A DNA stretch of 39,471 bases from Dolichospermum sp. LEGE 00240. GTDB taxonomy: Bacteria; Cyanobacteriota; Cyanobacteriia; Cyanobacteriales; Nostocaceae. The notes below the pieces were generated by a model that saw nothing but the letters and a program-made list of their open reading frames with translations, did not search any database and had not been told where the DNA came from. The DNA is taken from NCBI RefSeq assembly GCF_015207875.1, contig NZ_JADEVZ010000048.1, positions 1 to 39,471 on the forward strand. The letters are read 5' to 3'. This document shows, piece by piece, positions 17,921-25,783 of this stretch. The translations under genes were made by a program, and so were the position numbers. Each line of letters begins with the position of its first letter. Within the stretch, counting starts at the first letter, position 1.

Positions 17921-18173
17921 TCACCTTCAGCAATTCTCATTTTAAGGTTTCATGACATTTAACGAATCCGTCTAAATCACTCAAAAGTCAGAATCGCGGA
18001 TTATACGGATTAAAAGATGGCGCGGATTAGGTTTTTTGCTGTGATCAAAGTGACTAAAATCCGTGAAATCAGTGCAATCCGTCTAATCTGTGATTCTGAC
18101 CTTTTTCTCGCGTAATCCATATAATCCGCAATTCTAACCTTATTTTTTCAAAATGAGAATTGCTGATTCACCT
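17921..18173. repeat. About 250-bp imperfect palindromic element upstream of uvrA
   Basis: CAGCAATTCTCATTTTAAGG at 17929-17948 is inverted at 18150-18166 (AAAATGAGAATTGCTG), with outer TTCACCTT also mirrored at 17920-17927 and 18166-18173. Inner arms around GTCAGAATCGCGGATTATACG and TAATCCGCAATTCTAACC continue the symmetry, and the middle repeats AATCCGT. Fold-back or MITE-like; no coding capacity. It fills most of the 680-bp gap 17785-18468 together with the two gene remnants described next. Confidence 0.75.
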
Positions 18174-18174
18174 T

Positions 18175-18284
18175 AACAGAGGTGAAGATTTTGAAGAAGA
18201 TATTAAGAATTTACGGGAGATGGGTAGGTTGTGATCATTGTCAGCGATACATCACCAATTAATAATCTTGCAGCAATTAACCAG
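18175..18284 (+). pseudogene. Remnant of an antitoxin tail plus DUF3368 (PIN) toxin start
   Basis: A frame ending EDFEEDIKNLREMGRL stops at 18232-18234 and overlaps by GTGA a GTG at 18231 that opens with VIIVSDTSPINNLAAINQ. This second frame matches the N-terminus of DUF3368 VapC-like PIN proteins (catalytic-type D in SDTSP). After about 18 codons, at 18284, the similarity ends and the sequence becomes the opposite-strand DUF433 fragment. So only the antitoxin C-terminus and the toxin N-terminus survive of what was probably an overlapping toxin-antitoxin pair. Confidence 0.6.
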
Positions 18285-18413
18285 GATATTATTTGCACTG
18301 TGTCCAGATGCCATTAGTCCAACGATAGTACCAACTGTGATACGCATTCCCCTGATACAGGGTTTACCGCCCATTACTTCTGGATTGCGGGTAATTCTGG
18401 TGAGGTTTTGCAT
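18252..18413 (-). pseudogene. Truncated DUF433 antitoxin gene
   Basis: From the ATG at 18413 the frame reads MQNLTRITRNPEVMGGKPCI and then RGMRITVGTIVGLMASGHS, the hallmark N-terminal part of DUF433 (VapB-type, DNA-binding) antitoxins, which usually run to about 75 residues. After ANNIL (near 18285) it enters foreign sequence that is the antisense of the DUF3368 fragment and stops at 18252. The open frame is 53 codons, but the family's C-terminal half is missing. It may still be expressed as a short protein. Confidence 0.65.
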
Positions 18414-18468
18414 AGCTGATTAGATTCGGAAACCCGAAATAGATTTTGATAGAGAAAATAGTGATTTT

Positions 18469-19227
18469 TTATCTAACTTCTTGCACTTCTCCTAACCGTG
18501 TAAATCGGATTTCAATTCGTCGTCGGGTAACATCATCTTGACGCGCTGTTCCTGCAAATTGTCCATTTGGTAATATTAATTGTGCCGCAGAATAAGCGCG
18601 AAATGATAATCCAAATAGTTTGCCTTCTTTTTTTTGAATATCACGCAGCGCCTTGACAACTGATAAAGCACGCATTAATCCTAAATCAGCATTAGAGCCT
18701 GCTCGTAAGTTTCCTACCGGTATATTACCACTAACTACATTTTCTAAATTGACATCCAAATTACTCGTTACTTGACCATTAGCTTGTCCGTCTGTGTGTC
18801 CGATTATTTCTACTACATTAATCCGATATTCTTTAGTTCTAGTTTCTATTTCCGGTACTATTTGCTTCAAGATATAATTTGACATTTGTTGAGGAATTTC
18901 CGCACTACCAGAAGCAAATCTATAATCACCTTGATCTTTTATAACTATAATTGGTGGTGTATCTGTTAACTTTTTTTGAGATTCTAATTGTGTTTGTAAG
19001 TATTTTATCTGCTCATTTAATTGTTTAATTTTTAAAGCTAACTGTTCCGAACTTTGAACACTTTGATTGATATTTTTACTAATCTGTGATTTATTAATTT
19101 GTGATATGATAATGGTTAAAAACAAAAATAAAACCAATATCATAAACGCATTAGACATTAAATCAGTAAATGCTGGCCAAACGTTTAGGTCTTCATTATA
19201 TTCTGTGTAGCGTGAACGACGAGCCAT
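18469..19227 (-). CDS. MotB/ZorB-like proton-channel subunit with OmpA-like domain
   Basis: This 252-residue protein has a cytoplasmic N-terminus (MARRSRYTEYNEDLNVWPAF), one membrane helix at about 21-42 with an aspartate (D22) at its start as in MotB and ZorB, a coiled-coil neck at about 50-88, and a C-terminal OmpA/MotB peptidoglycan-binding-like domain with EIIGHTDGQ (140-148), LGLMRALSVVKAL and RRRIEIRF. MotB-type proteins pair with MotA-type proteins to form a 5:2 ion-driven stator; here the MotA-like gene lies directly upstream. Cyanobacteria have no flagella, so a motor-driven role other than swimming is implied. It is the last gene of the vWA-tubulin-like-MotA-MotB operon, 76 bases after the MotA-like gene. 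Confidence 0.85.
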   Translation of the reverse strand: MARRSRYTEYNEDLNVWPAFTDLMSNAFMILVLFLFLTIIISQINKSQISKNINQSVQSSEQLALKIKQLNEQIKYLQTQLESQKKLTDTPPIIVIKDQGDYRFASGSAEIPQQMSNYILKQIVPEIETRTKEYRINVVEIIGHTDGQANGQVTSNLDVNLENVVSGNIPVGNLRAGSNADLGLMRALSVVKALRDIQKKEGKLFGLSFRAYSAAQLILPNGQFAGTARQDDVTRRRIEIRFTRLGEVQEVR

Positions 19228-19272
19228 AGTTGCAATGTTTTATTTTTGTAAATTTGTTAGTCAACTTAAACA

Positions 19273-19303
19273 GTAGGGTGTGTTAGCACCAGCGTAACGC
19301 ACC
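19273..19303. repeat. 30-bp palindromic repeat, copy 2, inside the operon
   Basis: GTAGGGTGTGTTAGC begins a repeat that ends AACGCACC directly against the stop codon of the MotA-like gene. It is the inverse of the copy at 1823-1852 with two differences. Its place in the 76-bp gap between the channel genes could affect mRNA stability or the relative expression of the MotB-like gene. Confidence 0.75.
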
Positions 19304-20854
19304 TCATGTATCGGTATTTGTGCCACTAAGTTTTTGTTGATATTCCTCAAGATTCTTAATTAATAGCTCCAAGCCTTTAATATTAGCCTCAAAACCCTTC
19401 TTGTTGATATTAGTTTGTCTGTCAATTCCTTGAATAAGGGTATTACTCACATTTTGATATTCAGCAATTAGTTGATAATTATTATTCTCTAATAATTTCA
19501 TCAGTTTTTGACTATTAGCATCTGTTTGATTAGATGCTATACTAATAGCAGTATTTACATTATTTGTATATGTTTTCACATTTTCTAACAACTGCTCAAT
19601 AGTTGTGATTAATTTATCAAAACTATTAACTTTATCGCGCACTCTTTGATCTAAATTATCCAGTTTATTAACTGCTTTTTCATAACTATTAGCTCCTTGC
19701 TGGAGTCCGGGAATAATTTCAGTTAAAAGATTTTGGTTATTTTCATGTAAATCTAACACTTTAACCGAAGTTTTATTTGTATCTTTGATTTCTTCTGCTA
19801 ACTTAATTAAACTTTGACTACAATTCTGAACCTCCGTTAAAACTGTTTTAATTACTTCCGTTGTTGCTGCTAAACTTGTAGCTGACTCAGAAAATTTCTG
19901 CTGTGTATTACTCAAATCTACAGTAGCTAATGATAATTTGAGAGGAAACTGACTTTGATTAAAAGTTTCAGCAGACTGTTTAAATATTTGAGATGTTGTA
20001 TTTAATGCTGACATTGAACTTTTAAACTCATTAGCAGCACGAGATATAGTTCCAGCAGCGTCTGTGAATTTTTCATAAACTTGTCTAGCTAAATCTGTAG
20101 TTTCTTTATTCCCGTCAGCAATTTGTTTTGCGACGTTTCCCATAGATTGTTCTACAGCTTCTCGCACTGTTTTCCCAAAATTTGTTAAAAATTCATCCTG
20201 TTGAGATACCATTTTATTAACTATTTTATCAAGACGGGTATCACCCTGCACTTCAGGAAAATATACATTATCTAGATAATCTTCTAAAGAACTAATTAAG
20301 CGATATTTAGCAAGTCCACTATTAAAAATGAAATTGAATACTGTTACCAAAGCACTGAAAAATAGTCCTGTTAAACTGGTAGTAAATGCAATACTCATTC
20401 CTTCCAATGGTTTCTTTAACTCAGTAACTAAATTACTGACATCACTAGCATTAGCTTGATTAATCGTTTGACTGAGAGTAGATAAATTAATAGTGATTCC
20501 TAAAAAAGTTCCTAATAATCCAAAAGCTAACAGTAAATTTGGCAAAATGCGACATAAATAATCTATTTGTTCACAGGTAAATCCCTTAATTGTTTCCTGA
20601 CTATAAATTTGATCTATTAATGCTGCTGTATTTACCTGTTCTAATTGTTTACTAGCTTGTTCAAATCTATCTTCTAATGTTTGGATAATTTTCGGTTGTA
20701 CTCCCCTGATTCCTGTTTTGATTAATCTTTGAACTTTATTAGTCAAATCTATTAAATAGCGGTAAAGATATATGCGAATAACAATAGTAATCCCAGATGG
20801 AATAACAACCAGAAAGAGAGTGATGACAATTAAGTAAAGTGGTATTGCTGGCAT
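19304..20854 (-). CDS. MotA/TolQ/ExbB-like channel protein with long cytoplasmic tail (ZorA-like)
   Basis: The 516-residue protein has membrane helices at about 4-28, 106-124 and 155-178. The second contains LLLAFGLLGTFLGIT, the family-defining proton-channel helix, and the third contains AFTTSLTGLFFSAL. From about residue 190 to the end is a long soluble, S/T/N/Q-rich coiled coil with repeated FxxS and LxxT spacing. Flagellar MotA has no such tail, but ZorA of Zorya defence does, and ZorA tails are thought to signal into the cytoplasm. It lies 81 bases after the tubulin-like gene and 76 before the MotB-like gene, so the two channel halves are co-encoded. A proton-driven stator coupled to the tubulin-like protein is the natural inference. 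Confidence 0.85.
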   Translation of the reverse strand: MPAIPLYLIVITLFLVVIPSGITIVIRIYLYRYLIDLTNKVQRLIKTGIRGVQPKIIQTLEDRFEQASKQLEQVNTAALIDQIYSQETIKGFTCEQIDYLCRILPNLLLAFGLLGTFLGITINLSTLSQTINQANASDVSNLVTELKKPLEGMSIAFTTSLTGLFFSALVTVFNFIFNSGLAKYRLISSLEDYLDNVYFPEVQGDTRLDKIVNKMVSQQDEFLTNFGKTVREAVEQSMGNVAKQIADGNKETTDLARQVYEKFTDAAGTISRAANEFKSSMSALNTTSQIFKQSAETFNQSQFPLKLSLATVDLSNTQQKFSESATSLAATTEVIKTVLTEVQNCSQSLIKLAEEIKDTNKTSVKVLDLHENNQNLLTEIIPGLQQGANSYEKAVNKLDNLDQRVRDKVNSFDKLITTIEQLLENVKTYTNNVNTAISIASNQTDANSQKLMKLLENNNYQLIAEYQNVSNTLIQGIDRQTNINKKGFEANIKGLELLIKNLEEYQQKLSGTNTDT

Positions 20855-20935
20855 AAAAATGACCTGTGGTAGTGCAAGAAGTAGTACAAAAAAATGTGAG
20901 AATTGGGTAGATATGAACTACCCATAAAAGCTATT

Positions 20936-23900
20936 TTAGGTTAGATATTTGTCAAGGATTTTTTGCATTTGTATCTCATAATATTCTTGAGTAACCAAGT
21001 TATTATCAAATAACTCTTTTAAACGTTCTAATTCCGAACGCAATTTATCTTGATTTTGATTACCAGTATTATCTTGAGGAGAATGAGAAACTATTTCCCC
21101 CACAATAGCTGTTTGAGTTCCTGTATTGTTTCTTGGTAAAATTGAATTTGTGTTTCTAAATTTTGCTTCCATTTTCTCCAAAAAACGATTTATAATCCCC
21201 TTTCTTACTGTATCTTGATTATTATATACTTTTTGTATATGGGGAAAATTCGGACTATCTTCGGGTATTTGCTTGAGCTTGTCTGGAAATTGACGCAGTT
21301 TAGGTAGATATTCATTTTCCCATAATTTTGGATTATTTTCCATTTGGGAAATTGTATCATCCAAAATCTTCTGCAAAGTATCCGCTATATTGCGGTTATT
21401 TGCCAAATCTTCTAAAGCTTCCATCCAATTTGCACTCACAACAGCAGTATAATAACTATCTTGAAAAGAGTCATAATGTTTAAACTCTAATTCCTGAGTA
21501 TCCTGATTTTCTGTTAATAATTCTAACGCTAAACAAGGATAAAAAATATCCTCTAGTTCTTCCATTCTTCTAGCATCAGGGGGAATTATATCAGGGAATG
21601 AAGCGCGATAGTCATTATGCAAGAAAGATGTACCAGAATTTTGTTCTCGTAAATATGGATTTCTCATTCTTTCCAGACTACTAATTAATCTCAAAGGAAA
21701 CGCAGCATATTCATTAACAATTAATATCTCATCATCTGCTTGAACTTCTTTTAATTCACTTTGTTGAACAGATAAGTCCTGTGTTAGCAAACTTTTAAAC
21801 TGTTTGACTTCCAATTCATCTGTATTCTTGTGACCTACTAATTTACTACTTTTACTAGTCTCATCTCGAAAATAAGGATCATTCAAATTTAAACGCAAAA
21901 GTGGTTGACCTTCTTGCATAATTTGTGCTAGACGAGTTGAACGCGCAGCTAAGGAGTATTTTTGCATGAAGCGTTTAATCACAGAAGTAACAATATTGCT
22001 ACCTCGAAAAGCAAATAAACTATCAATTTTCAGATCAATTTCTTGTTTTAGTTGAGAGTGAGTAGTACGTTCTATATTCAGGAAAAAAGCTAAAGATGCT
22101 CCTCTACCATTTTCTTCGGTAAGTGCTGAACTTGCTAAGACTAATTGAGGACAAACATCATTTTCTGGGATCATTGTTTGATAGCAAAGTTCTATATCTT
22201 CAGTATCAAAAATTGCCTCTCCACTCATTTCATCGAAATTCAATTGTTTTAATTCTCTTTCCTCTTTTTCATAAGCACTTTCTAAGTCCTCTACTAAACT
22301 ACTAAAAGCTGCAATTTGCTTTTCTTTTTCTTGAACTTGCTTTTGTAATTGATTGACAATTTTTAAAGTTTCTTGCAATACAGTTAATTCAAAATTATGC
22401 TTGATAATTTTGTAAACTTCTTGCATTACTTTTTTGCACTCGTCCTGAAATGGAATGTTTTTGAAATCAACAAAGGGAATACCTAGTTTATTTTCCATAT
22501 CTTCAATTGTTTGTTCTGCATTCTCCCATTTTCTTTCTACATCTTCTAAGCGCTTCATGCCTCCAAAATCGGTAATTTTCTCCTGTAAATCCCCTTGATA
22601 TTTATGTAATTCGTGTCGCAGAGAATCTAACCAATTGCGTGTATTTTTAATGGAGAAATTAGGATCTACTGGTGTGAGTAATTGCATCACATAATCATCA
22701 ATATTCCCATTAAGTTCTTTGGTAATCTTAGGAGTAGCTTGCATTAATTTCGTCAACCAATAACCGCGAATACTTTCTGTTTCTCCTGGTTGCACTGTGC
22801 GAAATTGTTTATAAAATTCCGCTGCTAATTGCTGACGGATATTAGTGCGGTCATCCTTGTTTCTACATTCAGCAATTAACCGGGATAATTTATTTTGCCA
22901 AGTTTTGAGACTATTACTAAAGGTCTTATTAGATTCTTCTACAGACTCTGCTAATTTATTAGTTAAACCATCTCGTTTTCCTAAGTCATTATGCCAATTA
23001 TGTTGAATTAAAAATTGCTCAAGTAAGTTAATAGGATCTGGACTTTGACCCTTGCCATTTAACCAAAACCTGACTAACTCTAAACCTACCTTTGTTAAAG
23101 CAATTTCAATAATAGTATCACGAGGAAAATAAATTGCTGACAGTCCAAATGTTAAGTATCTTTGGGTGTTACGACGAGGATGTTTATCTGATTCAATCAT
23201 TTTTTCTTTAAAATTATCCCTGTTGCTTTTCATTACAGGTGCTAATTCACCTGAAAAATCAAGAGCAATCTTATGAGCAATCACATTACATAGTTTACCT
23301 TGTGTCAGAATTTGATATTCTCCTAGCGTTTTATTAGAAATTAAATAAGCATAGTCAAATGGCTCTTTTTTATTTTGTACAATTACCGAATTTTCAAGAT
23401 CATAAACTGCTTCAAAAGTTGTACCGGGAGTGCTGTAATAATTTAATTCTTTCAGAGCAGCGTAAGTATTTGTAATCATTTTGTTGGTATTGCCATATAA
23501 ATCAGGACTAATCACTAAATAGCCAAAAATTTTAGCAGTTTCATCTCTATAGATATCTCTAAGGCTATAAGCAACATCTAAAAACATCCCACTTCCTGTA
23601 CCACCACAGAGAGAACCAACAACAAAAATATTTAGTCCTGGTTCAATTCTTAACCCTGATTTTAGCAAAAAAGATTCATGTCCTCTCGTTCGGTTTTCTG
23701 CTGTTACAATTGATGTTTTAATTTTTTGATAGTTGTGAAAAAAAGCTAATCTTCCCACAGGTCTGATACATTTTGCACCGTCTTCAATTGCTCCAATGTC
23801 CCGCAATAACCCAGGAGGAAACCATCTGCCAATATGGTCATAAGGTCCGTAATTACTATATTCCGAACGCCGTTCTAGTCCTTCTACAAACATGGTGACA

Positions 23901-24181
23901 TCTCTTGATGACATGGTAGCACCGACTTTTTCAGCTTCTTTAAAACTTAAATCCACACCATGATAGGTACTCCCTGTTCTAATCCCTGTAACTTGGGTGG
24001 CTGCTTTATCTGTATCAATGTGAACAAAACTGACAATTGGTAACTTATTTAGGTCTCCATAACGGTCAACAATTAACCGTCTAATTCGCATTAATACATC
24101 TCTCCCAGTTCCCCCTAAACCGATACAAATTGTGCGATTAATGCCTCTAGATTGGGTTTCTTTTGCAGATGCTTGAGTCAT
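20936..24181 (-). CDS. FtsZ/tubulin-like GTPase-domain protein (Tubulin_2 type), 1081 residues
   Basis: The N-terminal about 330 residues form an FtsZ/tubulin-like GTPase: GLGGTGRDVL (21-30) as the first glycine loop, and the tubulin signature in GSLCGGTGSGMFLD (189-202), followed by FGYLVISPDLYG. I assign it to the Tubulin_2-type large proteins rather than to FtsZ, because a further 700 residues follow: helical segments, coiled coils near 540-660 (QKQVQEKEKQIAAF), and a C-terminal ERLKELFDNNLVTQEYYEIQ that resembles a SHOCT oligomerisation domain. No membrane helix is visible. The start ATG is preceded by GGGGA with good spacing, and the vWA gene stops 17 bases upstream. The gene sits between vWA and MotA/MotB-like genes. 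Polymer formation is inferred from the fold only. Confidence 0.85.
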   Translation of the reverse strand: MTQASAKETQSRGINRTICIGLGGTGRDVLMRIRRLIVDRYGDLNKLPIVSFVHIDTDKAATQVTGIRTGSTYHGVDLSFKEAEKVGATMSSRDVTMFVEGLERRSEYSNYGPYDHIGRWFPPGLLRDIGAIEDGAKCIRPVGRLAFFHNYQKIKTSIVTAENRTRGHESFLLKSGLRIEPGLNIFVVGSLCGGTGSGMFLDVAYSLRDIYRDETAKIFGYLVISPDLYGNTNKMITNTYAALKELNYYSTPGTTFEAVYDLENSVIVQNKKEPFDYAYLISNKTLGEYQILTQGKLCNVIAHKIALDFSGELAPVMKSNRDNFKEKMIESDKHPRRNTQRYLTFGLSAIYFPRDTIIEIALTKVGLELVRFWLNGKGQSPDPINLLEQFLIQHNWHNDLGKRDGLTNKLAESVEESNKTFSNSLKTWQNKLSRLIAECRNKDDRTNIRQQLAAEFYKQFRTVQPGETESIRGYWLTKLMQATPKITKELNGNIDDYVMQLLTPVDPNFSIKNTRNWLDSLRHELHKYQGDLQEKITDFGGMKRLEDVERKWENAEQTIEDMENKLGIPFVDFKNIPFQDECKKVMQEVYKIIKHNFELTVLQETLKIVNQLQKQVQEKEKQIAAFSSLVEDLESAYEKEERELKQLNFDEMSGEAIFDTEDIELCYQTMIPENDVCPQLVLASSALTEENGRGASLAFFLNIERTTHSQLKQEIDLKIDSLFAFRGSNIVTSVIKRFMQKYSLAARSTRLAQIMQEGQPLLRLNLNDPYFRDETSKSSKLVGHKNTDELEVKQFKSLLTQDLSVQQSELKEVQADDEILIVNEYAAFPLRLISSLERMRNPYLREQNSGTSFLHNDYRASFPDIIPPDARRMEELEDIFYPCLALELLTENQDTQELEFKHYDSFQDSYYTAVVSANWMEALEDLANNRNIADTLQKILDDTISQMENNPKLWENEYLPKLRQFPDKLKQIPEDSPNFPHIQKVYNNQDTVRKGIINRFLEKMEAKFRNTNSILPRNNTGTQTAIVGEIVSHSPQDNTGNQNQDKLRSELERLKELFDNNLVTQEYYEIQMQKILDKYLT

Positions 24182-24198
24182 AGTTTTTCCCCTGAATA

Positions 24199-25353
24199 CT
24201 ATTTTTCAATTTTAACATTTATTTGGTAATCACGCTGGCGTGAATCTGGACAATTTAGCGTAAATCTAGAATTGGTTATGAGAGTCTTTGATGTCACTTT
24301 TTTGTTGTTTAGTTGAATGTTTCCCTCTGGTGTTGGGACTAAATATAGTTTTTCTCCTTGACGTTGTAAATGTCCTCTAATTTCTCCTCCTGGACAGTCA
24401 ATGGAATCCTTACAGCTAGGATCATCTTCACCTATGGCGATTTTTTTCTTATTTGGTAGTATACATAATTTTTCTTCATCTTCTGCATTATCTTCATCTT
24501 CAAATCTAATTCGCAATTTCCATTTTTTTTGTAATTTAGCAAATTTGCATAGACTCCAAATACCAGCAGCTATTAATAATAATAAAATTAAACTGGGAAA
24601 CCATAGCTGTTTGAGTAAATACGAATTAACTAAACAGGTTTCTTGACCTCCGGGGGCTGGTGTACAAAATTCTTGAATTGTCGGGTTAATGTCTACTACA
24701 GATAGTTGATAATCTTTACTGAATTGTGTGAAAATGGTGAGCGATCGCTCTTGTAAAGGTAAACTCTTAATCCAATTTTGTCTCTCTTCACTCTCCGGTG
24801 ATGTCGCAATTCTAAAAGGACTATCGGCAGGAGTTTCTATCCAAATTTCGGAAGTAATTCCGGGCTTAGTACCTAAGGTTGCATCCGTTATCCAAACAAC
24901 AGACTGTGGTTTAATTGATTGATTTTTTGCAAGGCGATTTTGATTAATCTGCGCGACACCTTGATATACTGTTAACTCTGCTCTTTGAATATCTGTACCA
25001 TAACGGTTAGGATCATAATTAAAAGGAATTTTTGCTAATACTTTATTAATATTTTCTGAATCTTTCTTGCTAAAATATATAGGTTTTCCTAATGGATTTT
25101 CTACAGAAATAACCTCATCAAAAACCACATTTTGAGCAAAGGGAACAACATAAACAGAATCTCCAGGTTTGAGACTGTCTTCAACTATCTGACGTAGGCG
25201 AATACGTCCTTGGTCATTTAAACCCACACTTTCCGTTACATCAATGGCTAACACAACATCACGTTTACCCCCACCCAAGAGGGATACTAACTGTAAGCCT
25301 TTTTTTTGTGTATCAGTCAGTGGTTGTCCAGGGGTAATTTTTGTCAAAGTCAC
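24199..25353 (-). CDS. vWA-domain protein with membrane helix and FHA-like C-terminus
   Basis: First gene of the four-gene operon, starting at GTG 25353 preceded by AGGG. Residues about 31-225 are a von Willebrand A domain with a near-complete metal-binding site: D38-x-T40-x-S42 (DVTES, with T in place of the first S), T120-D121 and D157 in ITDATLG. A single membrane helix spans about 249-269 (LWFPSLILLLLIAAGIW). It is followed by a basic stretch and an acidic linker, then a C-terminal domain (about 297-384: KIAIGEDD, GEIRGHLQRQGEKLYLVP, IQLNNKKVTSKTLITNSRF) that looks FHA-like. There is no cleavable signal peptide, so topology is ambiguous; the positive-inside rule favours a cytoplasmic C-terminus. 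Likely an adaptor linking the channel proteins to the tubulin-like protein. Confidence 0.8.
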   Translation of the reverse strand: MTLTKITPGQPLTDTQKKGLQLVSLLGGGKRDVVLAIDVTESVGLNDQGRIRLRQIVEDSLKPGDSVYVVPFAQNVVFDEVISVENPLGKPIYFSKKDSENINKVLAKIPFNYDPNRYGTDIQRAELTVYQGVAQINQNRLAKNQSIKPQSVVWITDATLGTKPGITSEIWIETPADSPFRIATSPESEERQNWIKSLPLQERSLTIFTQFSKDYQLSVVDINPTIQEFCTPAPGGQETCLVNSYLLKQLWFPSLILLLLIAAGIWSLCKFAKLQKKWKLRIRFEDEDNAEDEEKLCILPNKKKIAIGEDDPSCKDSIDCPGGEIRGHLQRQGEKLYLVPTPEGNIQLNNKKVTSKTLITNSRFTLNCPDSRQRDYQINVKIEK

Positions 25354-25376
25354 AAACCCTATAGCCCATTAAATAA

Positions 25377-25398
25377 TGTGTATTAGAATTATTACACA
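25377..25398. promoter_or_regulatory. Candidate operator dyad upstream of the vWA operon
   Basis: TGTGTATTAGAATTATTACA followed by CA is an imperfect 22-bp dyad whose ends are TGTGT/ACACA. It lies 24-45 bases upstream of the vWA start and overlaps sequence of -10 type (TAATAAT on the minus strand). It may bind a regulator. The assignment is weak and rests on symmetry and position alone. Confidence 0.3.
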
Positions 25399-25530
25399 AA
25401 TAGTCTTAAAGTTTCCGTCTTTACGCCCTGACGCAAAACATAATTTATACGGCTATTATGTAAAGCCTTCATATTATCAATACCTTTTCCAAATTGGAAA
25501 AAGCATTGATTATCACATCCTAATAGTAAT

Positions 25531-25564
25531 GCGATAGCGAAGCGCGACCTAGGAATCGCTGTCC
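25531..25564. repeat. GCGATAGCGAAGCG repeat (second copy at 26408-26442)
   Basis: GCGATAGCGAAGCGCGACCT followed by AGGAATCGCTGTCCT matches, with a few differences, GCGATAGCGAAACGCTCCGT at 26408 onward. It is a near-palindrome widely seen between Nostocales genes. The gap 25354-25783 holds this repeat, the small element at 25607-25710 and the candidate operator; I see no gene. Confidence 0.7.
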
Positions 25565-25606
25565 TCAATTTCATTCACTTAGCCTAGAAGAGCGATCGCT
25601 AAACAA

Positions 25607-25710
25607 CTAGTACAAAACGGCGTAAATAAACCAACTATTCTAAATCCTCCAAAAGCCTATACTGTCTTCATTTTGACTTTTGACTTTTGACTTCCGCCTT
25701 GCGGTACTAG
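25607..25710. mobile_element. Small MITE-like element, copy 1 (104 bp)
   Basis: The element starts CTAGTACAAAACGGCG and ends CGCCTTGCGGTACTAG, so its ends are imperfect inverted repeats with exact CTAGTAC/GTACTAG tips. The interior includes TGACTTT heptads. A second copy (28875-28985) is nearly identical except for one more heptad and one other base change. CTAG at both ends probably includes a target-site duplication, as copy 2 shows. It has no coding capacity and must be moved, if at all, by an enzyme supplied elsewhere. Confidence 0.75.
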
Positions 25711-25783
25711 CTGTACAAAGTGTATTGATAGCACTTAATTGAGGCTGTTAATCCCAATCTACCAGTAAAATCACAACTCACAT

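Noticed and set aside
18469-20854. Flagellar MotA/MotB
   Set aside because: Cyanobacteria lack flagella, and the MotA-like protein has a long cytoplasmic tail unlike flagellar MotA.
18469-25353. Complete Zorya defence system
   Set aside because: The MotA/MotB-like pair resembles ZorA/ZorB, but I see no ZorC, ZorD (helicase) or ZorE (nuclease) gene beside it; the neighbours are vWA and tubulin-like genes.
25392-25574. 60-codon frame upstream of the vWA gene
   Set aside because: It covers the GCGATAGCGAAGCG repeat and shows no recognisable family.
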